Shown here: positions 12,060 to 22,486 of the stretch, one piece after another | How the letters are laid out: each line of letters opens with the position of its first letter | Numbering within the stretch: the stretch's first letter is position 1 | DNA from: Bathynomus jamesi | Taxonomy: Eukaryota > Arthropoda > Malacostraca > Isopoda > Cirolanidae | Direction: 5' to 3' | NCBI GenBank assembly: GCA_023014485.1 | Contig: JAJOZX010002707.1 | Location: forward strand, 496,501-560,500 | Length of the DNA: 64,000 nt | Translations under genes and position numbers: made by a program | The notes under the pieces: model-generated | What the model was told of the DNA's origin: nothing | The model's database searches: none | Seen by the model: only the letters and a program-made list of their open reading frames with translations

Positions 12060-13124
12060 TATATATGTTACAGTCAATCTGTGAAACCAGTCATTACGCG
12101 TAATGTCTGAATTTTCAGTTATATCGTGTAATGCGATTAAGCAATTATCATTTCGCAAAGGTTAGTTTAAGTTAGATTAAATTAGTATAATGAAATTAGT
12201 AATGCGTAATGCCTGTGATTAAAGTTCGCAGCCATTACGTGAAATGATTAAAATTTTAGGATCTACGTGAAAGGACTGGTTTGACACATTGACTGTAATA
12301 TATATACAAAACATATGTGAAAACATATCGTGAATACGCGATGAGATAATGTTTGGTTAACATCGAAAATAATAACGATGTTTGAAGTTGTTTAACTTTA
12401 TTCATAACGGGAAAGGTCGTGTGGCAGAGGGGACCTTCACCTTTACGTAGGAACCTCACCGATCGCACGTGAAGTGTATTAAAACTCAGTTAGGAGGGAC
12501 AGAAAGTAGTACAGCGCTCAGACCAGACTAATGCGGCCCATTGCGATAACTCCTGGACTATTATTAACCATCACCATAGCGTAGAGAGTCGAACCCCCGA
12601 CCTCAGAGTCATAACTTCGCTTATATAGGGAAACGGTGTTACGTACCCAAGTAGGAACGTTGGTTTTAAATAGTAGGCAAATGCGAACTAAGATTACAGC
12701 ATTTAGTTAAACACAACAAGATAAAATCTTTCTTTTTTATACTCTGAACTTGAAGAAAAATTTTGTTTACATCTAAATGCAGACAAATCATTAATTTTTA
12801 GTTAATTATTTAAAACGAAGGCACATTTTGGAGCCGAAAATACTGAATGAGAACTCATTTTGTGAAGAATAAAGTCTAAATTAAGGTAAAAAATCGCTGT
12901 TATTTCTACCCATATTTAAAAAAGAAGATATTTTGATTGATAACTAAGTATGTATGAATGTGGGAAAGACACTCCTGTCAATCATGCATCTGTAAAAGAA
13001 GGAAACATCTGTAGGCATGATAATATCTACAGATGAATACTTTTTAATACTTAAATCTATAAGTATAATAAATTAAATGACATGCCTCATGAAACTCAAA
13101 AACTCAAGTCTAGAAATGTGTTAT
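12060..13124. other. non-coding, with tRNA-like SINE pieces
   Basis: 12405-12480 (minus strand) has GAGGTTCCTACGTAAAGGTG AAGGTCCCC, similar to 34980-35040. 12575-12600 (minus) has a box-B-like GGGGGTTCGACTCTC. Both look like tRNA-derived SINE fragments, incomplete. The rest is AT-rich and unassigned. Confidence 0.5.
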
Positions 13125-13530
13125 GACTATGAATTTGTATGTGTAAATCTCATATCAAAATGTAAACAAAAAAAGGTTAAAAGAAAGTGAAGTGATTTTG
13201 AAGTCGATTTAATTTCGCGTGAAAATTTAAATCTTTTAAAATGAAGACATACAAAAGTAAAATAATCCGATACCCAAGGTAGAGCCGAAGGGCTTAAGTG
13301 CGTTATCAGGAAGAAATTATTGTTCGACATTCCCGGATAGATTTATGGTCGAGTAATTAATTTACAAAGGGGAAAATATAGCTTAACAAGGTTGTTTTTC
13401 ATTATTGAAACTTGGAAAGGTTTGGGTTTGTTTATTTTTTGGTCTCGCCTAAGGGAAACCCTCGAGAGAAAATTTTAAATTTTAATTTAAAAATTTCTTT
13501 AAGAAAGGCGGAGCTTAGAATTTAACGAAG
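13125..13530 (+). repeat. ancient repeat, inverted partner at 16410-16740
   Basis: The sequence around ctcgagagaaaattttaaat (13462) and gaatttgtatgtgtaaat (13132) reappears inverted at 16410-16740 in the same order, with many substitutions and indels. The two arms enclose about 2.9 kb. No protein is seen in either arm. Confidence 0.6.
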
Positions 13531-14544
13531 TTGATATTAGAGCCAATAGATTGAATAGAAGATCAGTAATTTTTGTACGAATGATATCATGCAAGGAAAA
13601 TAGTTTTGATACGCCCTTTAGACACTAAAGGGACGAGTTAAACTTTGTGGCATGACTGAAAATTTCTAAGTTGATTTGAAACTGTCTCACGTTGTTTGAA
13701 AATCTGAATTTCTTTTGTTTTGTGCAAACTTGTTTGTAAGGGCTTTATTGTTAGTGACAGAAAAGAACTTTGTGAAAATTTATTCGATTTAATTGGCGGA
13801 CCTTTTTTCCTGGAAATATCTGCGGGACTCGCGCAGAACTTTTGAGAGTAAATTTCACAAATTTTGTAAGTAACTGTACACTGTATTTAAGAATTTGAGT
13901 TTAATGCTAGTTCTAGTTACACAGAAATAAAAAAACCTTGGTAGAAATCCTTTTTGAGACTGGAATAACTGCAAACATTTTCTTTGAATTGAAAATTTGT
14001 TGTTTGGAACAAAATTTGTACTCGTACATCTGTAGATTCCGTTTCAGTTGATGTCCTACTTTGAGTGAAACAAAATAAACTATATACGAGAAAGTGTTGT
14101 TTCTATGCTACCTTGCAATAGGCCTCTCTTGTAAGCTGAGTGAAAATTAACTTTGAAAGTCGAAATTCAAAGTGGGCTTCAAGTAAGCCGAGAAAACTGC
14201 TCGTATAAAGTTGAAAGGCTATATCCGAGTGAATAGGCAGAGGCATCCTGAAAGAAACGAACCCGCGCGCGCGCAATAAGTGCAACCGCGAAAAAGGAAT
14301 TGCACCACAAATGATAAGATAAAATTTCATGATATTTGGAAATAAAGACTCACAATCGAAAAACAATTTAATAAACTCAAGACATTTCGATTATACATTC
14401 AACCTCTCATCAGTTCACTCTTATGATTCCGCCCGAATTGTTCATTCTGACTAAGGTCAAACTTGTTGCTCCGCCTTAGACCTACAACTTAACGTGGAAT
14501 CCGAACCACGATCCACCACGGGAGGTCAGAAATTACGGAGAAGT
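13531..14544. other. no gene seen
   Basis: Moderately AT-rich DNA with no repeat family or reading frame I can support. A short (CG)n run is at 14264-14275. Confidence 0.5.
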
Positions 14545-14700
14545 CTTTGCCCGGACTTGGTCTCACGACCTCCCGATCAGCAGCCCAGCGTCTTAACCAC
14601 TAGGCTACACAGGGCACCCATTTATCTACCAACCAATTTTTATTGTATGGGAGGATTTGGTTGCGCGCCTCCTGCCGTCACCTGGAATCGAACCCGGGGC
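14545..14700 (-). repeat. tRNA-derived SINE fragments
   Basis: Minus strand reads TAGCCTAGTGGTTAAGACGC (box A-like), then GCTGATCGGGAGGTCGTGAG ACC (box B-like) over 14545-14620: a tRNA-like head about 70 nt long. A second box-B-like CCCGGGTTCGATTCC is at 14682-14696. No cloverleaf with an intact anticodon arm could be drawn, so this is a SINE rather than a tRNA gene. Confidence 0.6.
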
Positions 14701-14817
14701 CGACAGCAGTCGAAAGAAAATGAAACTGAAACAGTTGAAGTCGAGCTTCAGTGGGAACAACAACCGTATTTTATCTGGAATTAATAATAATGAGAGAAAA
14801 AATAACTGTATTGATAT

Positions 14818-14819
14818 AT

Positions 14820-14851
<32 letters not shown>

Positions 14852-14862
14852 ATATATATATA
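14818..14862. repeat. (TA)n microsatellite
   Basis: Two TA runs separated by a phase slip. Confidence 0.9.
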
Positions 14863-15138
14863 GCGCCTTCTCTCCTCTGAAGAACTCTAGTGACACGAGA
14901 GATCTCACCATGTAACAACGTGTACAGGCCCCATTGGCTTGGTGTCATTCATCTAACTTTATAGAAAGACCTTCATTTCCTCGCGCATGTTATAATTTTG
15001 AAGTCATTAATCAAGTGCACATTGATACATTTCATTTCAACTGAACTTTCATTCAAACAACTGCAATATTATTTGTTTCAATTAAACAGTGATGGAAATG
15101 GGTTTTAGGAACTAGGTACACGCTTGGGAAAAGGAGCA

Positions 15139-15140
15139 CA

Positions 15141-15171
<31 letters not shown>

Positions 15172-15176
15172 CACAC

Positions 15177-15210
<34 letters not shown>

Positions 15211-15220
15211 CGCGCGCGCG

Positions 15221-15292
<72 letters not shown>

Positions 15293-15331
15293 ATATATAT
15301 ATAATATATAATATATATATATATACACAGT
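15139..15331. repeat. (CA)n(CG)n(TA)n compound microsatellite
   Basis: Alternating blocks of CA, CG, CA, CG, CA and TA dinucleotides: all-alternating purine-pyrimidine DNA of about 190 bp. The Cys-Val and Thr-His reading frames here are artefacts. Confidence 0.95.
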
Positions 15332-16409
15332 ATATAATGATGACATATATGTCATCAAGGAATAGTTTTACAACCCCTGAGTTTCGTCCTATCATTACTG
15401 ATGCCCCATTTCCATCACTGCACTTAAATCTCATTTATTTTGTTTAATAAAGGAAGAAAACCCACTCCATTAATTTCCTTAATTACTAACATTATTTGGT
15501 CTGCAAAAGATCATGGTTACCTCAGCCTCAAGCAATCATAATCATTAACATTAACAATTTAATCTAATTAACCTTATTATTATTATTATTATTATTATAG
15601 TGCCAACGAGGCACTACATATATTATTACGATTTGACTTATTTTTTATGATTTATTTATCATATGTATATAGTTTATTTATGCCTGTTTTGAGGTTTAGG
15701 CTAAACAAATAACAAAATATGCAGGTTAGGTTTCTTATTACTTTCGTATAAGAAAGTAATTGAAAAGCCTTTAACAAAAATAGTAAATTCGTCAAAGAGT
15801 TTAACACTAAACAAATTATAATTCAAAAATGAAATTTTGACATCAGTTAAATTTGTTAAAGAAATGACATTTGAGACAAATGACTTTTACCTTAAGAATT
15901 TTAAAATTCGAAATTAACAAGACAATTAAATAAAAATGCATAAACAATTAAAAGAGAATTGTTAGATTTTGAACTACAACTGTTTACCTTCTTGGCCTTT
16001 TTACCATATTAGCTAACGCATAATACAATTAAAATGGGATGATTAGAACATCATTTGAATTACGATGGTGTACAATGTACACCTTCCTTTTGTGTACAAC
16101 TAAACCTTTTGTAAGTAATTTACAAGTTGAATGAATTACACACTCTCAGACAACACTATATGTTTATATAGGGTTCAAACGAGCAAGCGATAGACAAACA
16201 TAGTCCGTTTTCTACAGATTTTATGGGTAAACAATTTTACTTGTATCTATTCACTTTTGTAAACCATACATTTTCTTTATGTTTAATTTTAGGGCGAACT
16301 AATTTTTCTATTAAGCCTCACGAATGTTAACACAGATTCCTTTTAGAACCTTACAAAGTCACGCCCAGAAATGCACTAATTCTCTTTTCTAATGTCACTT
16401 TCGTTATAC
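15332..16409. other. no gene seen
   Basis: AT-rich, with a (TTA)n run at 15574-15598. Nothing else supported. Confidence 0.5.
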
Positions 16410-16740
16410 TTAAGCTCCGTATGTCTTAAAGAAAATTTTTAAACTAAAATTTAAAATCTTCTCTCGAGGATATTCCTCAGGCTCAAACAAAAAGGTAAAC
16501 AAAAACAACTCTGAGCAATCATTCACTCTAGAGATGTCAAACAACCATTCGTTTTGTTTTAAGATAACGCGAACGTGATTTACACCCTATTCCCAGTTAA
16601 CTCTTTGGTCAACTTTAACGAACGGCGAAGTTTTAAAAAAATAATTTGATGTTCGCGTAACATGAAATCGATCTTAAAATTATTTCGTTCTTTCTTTCTA
16701 CCATTTTCATTTCATTTTGCTATTTACACATACAAATTCG
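16410..16740 (-). repeat. inverted partner of 13125-13530
   Basis: The reverse complement carries CTCGAGAGAAGATTTTAAAT and CACGAATTTGTATGTGTAAA, matching the first arm. The divergence suggests an old insertion or duplication. Confidence 0.6.
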
Positions 16741-16843
16741 TGTCGTTTGCATATATATATATTATATATATATATATATGCACTAAAATCACAGAATAAC
16801 ACGTGATCTTATTAATAAGCAAACAACCATTGTTTGTTTCTCC

Positions 16844-16880
16844 TTGAAGATGTGAATATATCACGAAAGCGCTCGGACTT
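16844..16880 (+). ncRNA. degenerate hammerhead-like hairpin
   Basis: Reads CUUGAAGAU, hairpin GUGA-auau-UCAC, GAAAGCGCUCGG. It has the GAAA box and a palindromic AGCGCU stem III, but CUGA has become UUGA and stem I pairing is poor. It is related to the copies at 19790-19880. Confidence 0.35.
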
Positions 16881-16940
16881 CGTGTTTCCTTTTCCTTTTC
16901 CCTGTGGTTGTTTGCTTATTATATATATATATATATATAT

Positions 16941-17465
16941 TAGTGATGGGACGATTGTCATATTTCATACAATCGCTGTTGCGATTGCGATTGCGATTGT
17001 TAGAATTTGAAAATCGCGCGATTGCGATTGCGATTGCGATGTTTTAGCTTTAGCCTCACATAACGCTCATTTATGCTTTAAATATACCTAAACGCGTTAC
17101 CTACCATAGGGTTAGCTTGATTTTTTAACATTCCAATTTTACATAGAGCAAATAAAGAGGTGTACTTATTGTTATTATTAAACCAATTTTTTATTCTGTT
17201 TTCAACTAATTCGCAACCCGTTTTCATTTCTGTTTTTGACTTATTTATTATTTATTTATTATTCCGTATTGTTGTTAGCTAAACTTTCCTTTAAGTACGC
17301 ATGAAAGAGCAGCTTTCATAGCAACTTTTGTAGAGATTTAAATCTTTTGTTCACAATCGCAACAATCGCACTCATTAAATGCGATTGCAATTGCGATTGC
17401 GATTGTAAAAAATGTGCGATTGTATCGCGATTGCGATTGCGATTGCGATGCATCGTCCCATCACT

Positions 17466-17466
<1 letters not shown>
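16941..17466. mobile_element. hAT-like MITE with GCGATT subterminal arrays
   Basis: Left end TAGTGATGGGACGATTGTCA, right end (reverse complement) TAGTGATGGGACGATGCATC. Inside each end lie clustered GCGATT hexamers (about 9 on the left, about 12 on the right in both sub-blocks) in opposite orientation. The interior is AT-rich and non-coding. It sits in a (TA)n tract, so the TSD cannot be resolved. Confidence 0.8.
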
Positions 17467-17502
<36 letters not shown>

Positions 17503-17505
<3 letters not shown>

Positions 17506-17960
17506 GGTGGGAGAAAAATCTTTCAAGATATTATACATACAAATAATTTGTTAATAATAAATATATAAATTCTAGTGATATCACTGCAGTGTATGTGATA
17601 CTTTTCAAAGCAACTACATATATACAAGGGCAGGAATGACCCGAGGCTAGAACAGGAAGGCCCTACGCCCTAGCCCCAGTCAGTGCCATGTCAGTAAGGA
17701 TGTCATGGAATACAGCAATGAAGAAAAGGTATTTCTTGTATCGTGGGCTATTTCTTACAATAATTGTGAAGAAAGTTTGCGTTTATTTCAGGAAAAATAT
17801 AATAAACCACCATCAAATGCAACCACTCTTCGATACTGGAAGATTTTGCCCATGCACCCATTTCAGGTTATGAGCAGCTCGCAGCAGCATTGCCAAGAAA
17901 ATAGGGAAATCAAAGTACTGACCAGGCTTTCTTACATGGTTCATCACCACTGAAAGCAAC
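17503..17960 (+). pseudogene. mariner-type transposon, N-terminal transposase fragment
   Basis: Left terminus CAGGGTGGGAGAAAAATC follows a TA tract. The frame 17705-17953 reads MEYSNEEKVFLVSWAISYNN then CEESLRLFQEKYNKPPSNAT, which fits the N-terminal helix-turn-helix (DUF4817 type) of arthropod Tc1/mariner transposases. It stops after ~80 codons with no catalytic domain. No right end was found: a truncated remnant. Confidence 0.65.
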
Positions 17961-18189
17961 AATGCTCTGTGTTAGTCTGTTCCAAAGCACATTCATATCT
18001 GTATTCAATTTATTGCAATTTTCGTTAGTTTGTATTGCAGACACCCTGAGTTATTATCGGTCCTGATAAATGATTCTTCAGGATCAATATGTACCACCGC
18101 AAGTTTGTATTTCCTCCCTAAGGCAGAGAGGTTATGATTAAAGGGTTGATGATGTAATCACATGCACTTCCATATGCAAGTAGTATTGT

Positions 18190-18290
18190 ATGGGATGAAT
18201 TTCACAATAAAACACGTGAAATGAATGAATGCTGCAAATCCACAAGGAAAAAGAAAAAAGATTCCAAGGCCTTTCGTGTGAGATATGGAT
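18190..18290 (-). repeat. hammerhead-repeat 3' half and flank
   Basis: Minus strand: CACGAAAGGCCTTGGAATC followed by TTTTTCC-TTGTGGATTTGC and CATTCATTTCACGTGTTTTA. The same order occurs at 46330-46420. Only the GAAA side of the motif is present; the CUGANGA side is replaced by LINE-B sequence. Confidence 0.5.
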
Positions 18291-19260
18291 AAACTGGAGA
18301 GAAATGTAGCGTTTTAAATGTATTTGTGGGAAGGAAATGTAATTTTAATGTAAACAAGAATTTCGATAGTGTATGATCTATATTTTCAATATGTTGACGA
18401 AAAGATAGTTTGTCATTTAACACAACTCCTAATAATTTCCTTCAGTGACATGTGGTATATCATGTGCAAGTCGACAATAATATTGAAGTCTGGTATTAAT
18501 TTCTTTTTAGTGATTACCGGGAAGTTTCGTTTATTTTTATTTAAGGGTAAGTTATTGCCTTTCAGCCACTCGCATGCTCTTACCATTCCCTTAAGGGATG
18601 CGAGATCGTTGTCTGGGTATATCAGGGAGGTGTCATCCGTATATTGGAAGCCTTTCCCGTTATGAGAGTTGTGAAAGTCATTTATGTAGATCAGAAATAG
18701 TAGGGTGTCCAGAATGCTTCCTTGTGGAACTCCATGTGTAATTTTTAGTTCGGCGGTGATGATGTTATTATGTTTGATGTATTGGCTTCTGTTGTATAGG
18801 TATGATTTAAACCAATTCAGAACAAAGTTATTTATGCCATAATGAGATTAATTTATAAATAAGTACGTCGTGGGAGACTGTATCAAATACTTTTGAAGGT
18901 CCATAAACAGGAGGACAGAAGATTCTTTATTATTAACTTTTTTTTATATAGCATGTCTAATAAATACGGCTGAAATCGCGTCGCTTGTTTTATGGCCCTC
19001 CCTAAAACCAAATTTTTTAGTTTTTTTTAAGGGCGTTTTAGGGTTTTTTAGGGTCTCTGTGTTTATTACATTTTAAGAGATCAGAATTGAAGTCGCCTAG
19101 GAAGCATGCTTTATGCTGTTTTATATTATTATGATTTGAAATAAAATCAATATTCTCCAGGAAATGGATAAAGCCTCCATTTGGAGGCCGGTAGATACCA
19201 AGTATATTTAAATTAGTATTTTCCGTATTTTCCAGAGTTATATTTACTTTTCAACAGAGT
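18202..19260 (-). mobile_element. LINE-B: endonuclease and RT remnant
   Basis: Minus strand, 5' to 3': endonuclease piece LNILGIYRPPNGGFIHFLEN ... CFLGDFNSDLLKC (19090-19205); a deletion; then RT pieces FGFREGHKTSDAI, VLLFMDLQKAFDTVSHDVL (motif A, across a frameshift), GVPQGSILDTLLFLIYINDF (motif B), YTDDTSLIY (motif C, both Asp kept), and VVLNDKLSFRQHIENIDHTL (thumb, 18300-18423). Several frameshifts. Its 3' side runs straight into a hammerhead-type repeat half (18240-18290) and its flank. Confidence 0.8.
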
Positions 19261-19560
19261 CGGATATTAATGTAAGATCAGTGATTTGTGTACATCGCAG
19301 TCAAATTTCAGTGTTCTCCAAGGCAGCAGCTCTAACATCAAACTTAAAATCGTGGAATCATTATTTATTTATAAACTTAAACCCAATCTCAACCCCATTG
19401 AATCTCCGGTTGAATTTCTGTGTTCCAACTAAGGTACATTCTTTGTCTTATTTTATATGTTTGTTCTACAGTTGTTTTTATAATTTTAATTATAAGTTTT
19501 AACTTTTCTCTTTAACTTGGTTATCCTAACCCAGTATCTTTTGTATTTTATTATTTTAGC

Positions 19561-19594
19561 CTTGATTATGGAATATGTGTATTCCGAAACGTTG
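19561..19594 (+). ncRNA. degenerate hammerhead-like hairpin
   Basis: CUUGAUUAU, perfect 6-bp hairpin GGAAUA-ugug-UAUUCC, then GAAACGUUG. The GAAACGUU box is as in the 55.7-kb copy, but the CUGANGA box is degenerate and no stem I is visible. Confidence 0.35.
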
Positions 19595-19699
19595 ATGTCA
19601 AATAAAAATTGAAGAATATTTTTCATCTCTCTGTTATTCCTCTTCATTATTAAATTACGTTTCCTTCTCAACCACTCAATAGCTGATATATATATATTC

Positions 19700-19731
<32 letters not shown>

Positions 19732-19737
19732 GCACTA

Positions 19738-19911
19738 GAATCACAAAATAACACGTGACCTTATTAATAAGCAAACAACCACAAGGAAAAGGAAACACAA
19801 AGTCCGAGCGCTTTCGTGATATATTCACATTATTTTCTGTTCCTCCTTGATAATGTGAATATATCACGAAAGCGCTCGGACTTTGTGTTTCCTTTTCCTT
19901 GTGGTTGTTTG

Positions 19912-19915
<4 letters not shown>
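19738..19915. repeat. head-to-head hammerhead-like repeat pair
   Basis: The segment aaagtccgagcgctttcgtg (19799-19818) is inverted as cacgaaagcgctcggacttt (19865-19884). Each arm extends through CCTTTTCCTTGTGGTTGTTT. Each arm carries the GAAAGCGCUCGG box. Confidence 0.7.
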
Positions 19916-19987
<72 letters not shown>

Positions 19988-19999
19988 ATGTACAGGAGG

Positions 20000-20345
20000 G
20001 AGGGGCCAAGGGTGAATGCCCGCAAAAGCGCCCCCATCCCATAGAAGAAGAAGAGATCCAAAATGAAGGTCCAGGGTTTTCGAGATGCCGAGACCCTCTG
20101 CGTTTGAAAGATTGCAGTTCATAGACGGGTAAAGATAAATTGAGGAAGATTGCTCCAGAGTTGACCGGTTGAGTAGATGAAAGATTGAAAATACCGATTA
20201 ATCCTTGCGTTAGAGAGTCGGACAGAATAAGAATGAGAAAGTGTCGAAAGTTTGGTGCTACGTGCTCTCCTTAAAGGAGGGGCCATGCAGTTAGAGAGTT
20301 CAGAAGAGCGATGTCCGTTATAATAGCGATAGTAAAAAGAGAATG
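20000..20345 (-). pseudogene. LINE-C C-terminus and 3' UTR
   Basis: Minus-strand translation: NVASFSFYYRYYNGHRSSEL, SNCMAPPLRRARSTKLSTLS, HSYSVRLSNARINRYFQSFI, STGQLWSNLPQFIF. This is the C-terminal tail after the RT of a jockey/BS-type LINE. Matching copies lie at 32715-33270 and, tail only, 31990-32110. The 3' UTR (CGCTTTTGCGGGCATTCACC CTTGGCCCC) is shared by all three. It ends in (GA)n(TA)n. Confidence 0.75.
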
Positions 20346-20390
20346 AAGCAACATTGCAGCGAAGAGAGGAGGATTTATTTATATATATAT

Positions 20391-20575
20391 ACACACATTT
20401 TAATTGCAAACAACACACAGTATAATTAATGCAAAGAACGACGCTTGTGTAGGAGAGCGTCCGCACAAGATGAGGAGTGAGAACGAGCAAATGAAAAATG
20501 AGGCACCGCCCAGGAATCGAACTCGGGATCATCCAATTGCCGGTCGGATATGCTAACCACTGCACCAAGGTCCCC
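20391..20575 (-). repeat. tRNA-derived SINE, copy 1
   Basis: Minus strand: GGGGACCTTGGTGCAGTGGT TAGCATATCC (box A), GATCCCGAGTTCGATTCCTG (box B), then CATTTGCTCG..., TACACAAGCGTCGTTCTTTG and a TA-rich tail. Head of ~70 nt, total ~185 bp. It lies head-to-head with copy 2. Confidence 0.85.
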
Positions 20576-20719
20576 GATCATTCACAACTCGTAATTCTCC
20601 TACATACGAGCGGAATCGAATGCCCTGAGGGGACATCTTCTCATGCCGTACATAACATATATACATTTTAACTGCAGACAACACATAGTATGTAGGAGAA
20701 TTACGAGTTATGATTGATC
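20576..20719. repeat. spacer of the inverted SINE pair
   Basis: The spacer itself is partly inverted: aactcgtaattctcctacat (20587-20606) against atgtaggagaattacgagtt (20690-20709). The middle resembles the segment at 46735-46800 (ATGCCC-aagggg, TGCCGTACAT, TCTGCAAACA). Confidence 0.7.
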
Positions 20720-20865
20720 GGGGACCTTGGTGCAGTGGTTAGCATATCCGACCGGCAATTGGATGATCCCGGGTTCAATTTCTGGGAGGTGCCTCACTTT
20801 TCATTTGCTCGTTCTCTCTCCTTATCTTGTGCGGACGCTCTTCTACACAAGTGTCGTTCTTTATA
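20720..20865 (+). repeat. tRNA-derived SINE, copy 2
   Basis: GGGGACCTTGGTGCAGTGGT (box A at 20728-20746), GATCCCGGGTTCAATTTCTG (box B at 20771-20781), then the shared tail to TGTCGTTCTTTATATATA. Relatives at 38939-39150, 46551-46702 and 46813-46940. Confidence 0.85.
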
Positions 20866-21211
20866 TATATATATACTGTGTATAAAACTGTGTGTATATA
20901 TAATTGCAAGAAGTAATAGGAAGATGATATAAGGCTATGAGGATATAAAAATAATGTTTGTAGTGCATAGTGTAAGATGTTTTAGTTGAATTTGCATGAA
21001 TACGTTTCAACTTAATTTTCGAGGACAGTGACAAATTTGGGTAAATTATTTTTATAATACTCGGAATAATAGCAAACTTATTCCAAGATAAGAGACATAA
21101 AAACATAAAGTCGGTTGGAAAAATTGTGATGTGAAACGCTACAAATATTCTAAACATGGAGTTTCACGCAACCTTATGTGAAATCCTGCATGTCCTTATA
21201 TATATATATAA
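20866..21211. other. no gene seen
   Basis: AT-rich DNA between SINE and MITE; nothing supported. Confidence 0.5.
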
Positions 21212-21315
21212 TAGGGTGAGCGAAAAGTCCCTGTGCACCTACAAGAAATGTAGTGAACCTGTACCTGCTGCACTGTGTTGGAAGTGGAAGGTGTACAGGG
21301 ACTTTTCGCTCACCC

Positions 21316-21317
<2 letters not shown>
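21212..21317. mobile_element. short palindromic mariner-type MITE
   Basis: AGGGTGAGCGAAAAGTCCCT at the left is inverted as AGGGACTTTTCGCTCACCC at the right, flanked by TA. About 100 bp, non-coding. Confidence 0.8.
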
Positions 21318-21356
<39 letters not shown>

Positions 21357-21357
21357 T

Positions 21358-21610
21358 GAATATTTTGACGATCACGTCATCTCGAATCGCTTCCCTGAAC
21401 GTTTTGCCTGTGGATGGTCTTGGCCATCATATTCTCCGGATCTCAACTCATGTGATTATTTTTTATGGGGATATCTGAAAGATAATGATTACAGAAACAA
21501 TCCTCTCACAATTAATGAGCTGCAAGAGGAAATTTCATCTGTTGTCAGCACAATCACTCATGACGTTCTACGCACAGTACTTGCCAACTTTCAACGTTGA
21601 ATCACTCCTG
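21358..21610 (+). pseudogene. mariner-type transposase, C-terminal fragment
   Basis: About 80 codons: EYFDDHVISNRFPERFACGW, SYSPDLNSCDYFLWGYLKDN, ending NFQR-stop at 21600. SPDLNSCDYFLWG holds the third catalytic Asp of a DDD Tc1/mariner transposase. A CTCCTG-TA terminus follows at 21605-21612. The left half is missing, replaced by the (TA)n tract. Confidence 0.75.
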
Positions 21611-21761
21611 TATGTTAACAATATTACGAAATATAAGCAATTTAAACTGTTGCGTCTTTTTTTAATGGCCTTTTATATATATATATATTCTGAAAATTAT
21701 TTCATGAAAGTAACATATGAATAATATTTATAATGAAAATAACCACGAAGGAAAATAAAAT

Positions 21762-21803
21762 AGTGCTCAAGCGCTTTCGTCTAATGACATCCTCAGAAAC
21801 ACT
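21762..21803 (-). ncRNA. hammerhead-ribozyme-like motif
   Basis: Minus strand: stem I AGUGUUU, core CUGAGGA, U, stem II GUC-auua-GAC, GAAA, palindromic AGCGCU as stem III, U, then GAGCACU pairing with AGUGUUU (7 bp including G-U). All conserved hammerhead positions (CUGANGA, GAAA, U-H before stem I) are present. Confidence 0.6.
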
Positions 21804-21860
21804 GAAATTAATCACATAATTGAGACTATATATAGATCACAAAGAAAAAGCAAAAATAAT

Positions 21861-22047
21861 ATGATTGATGCAGAAAGTATTTTAGGAGGAGCATACAATT
21901 CACTTGGAATAACCTGTTACCGGAGTTTTAGCACCTTGCCAGTTCTTATGTAAATTGATTTAGATAAGAAGGGCAAGGTGCTAAAACTCTGGTAGCTATT
22001 CTACGTGAATTGTATGTCCCTCCTAAAATGTTTTCTGCACCAATCAT
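21861..22047. repeat. imperfect inverted repeat beside the hammerhead-like motif
   Basis: tgattgatgcagaaagtatt through gcaccttgcc (21861-21930) is mirrored by ggcaaggtgctaaaactctg through caccaatca (21968-22047). Arms ~80 bp, loop ~40 bp, non-coding. Confidence 0.8.
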
Positions 22048-22443
22048 AGTATTTTAATGAACTAGAAATCTGCAGATCGAACCCGGCAATGGGGCAATGA
22101 GAGCTGAAGCCTGCAACGGAGCAGAACTAACTGACATGGGCCTTCTTAGGCCTTTTATAATCCCAAAAAGACAGTAAAAATCGAATTTGGACTTTGGTTA
22201 ATGGACCTTTGGACTCATTAAGATTCGATCAAATATTTGTAAAAACTATCTTCAGAGAATTTTATTGAGTTATACGACTTTGGTCACTGAACCTTTAAAC
22301 TGAAGAAGGCTTGATCCAATATTTGTTAAAGCAATCTTCAGTGGCCGGAAGTTAGTTCAGACAGTTTTTTATTTCTGATAATTGTTGTCTTAAACAGATA
22401 AATTTGTTATCTTCTCTTTGATGTGTCGGAGATGGCTGTCCTC

Positions 22444-22447
<4 letters not shown>
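22048..22447. other. no gene seen
   Basis: Unassigned; two short related segments around 22190-22250 and 22270-22340 (ttggacc/tttgg... aatatttgtaaa... atcttcag) suggest a local duplication. Confidence 0.4.

Positions 22448-22480
<33 letters not shown>

Positions 22481-22486
<6 letters not shown>

Noticed and set aside
15053..15447. Cys-Val and Thr-His open frames on both strands
   Set aside because: Translation of an alternating dinucleotide array; symmetric frames on both strands show there is no coding signal.
20500..20790. tRNA genes
   Set aside because: Box A and box B are present, but acceptor and anticodon stems do not close and the sequence continues into a shared SINE tail, repeated at several loci.
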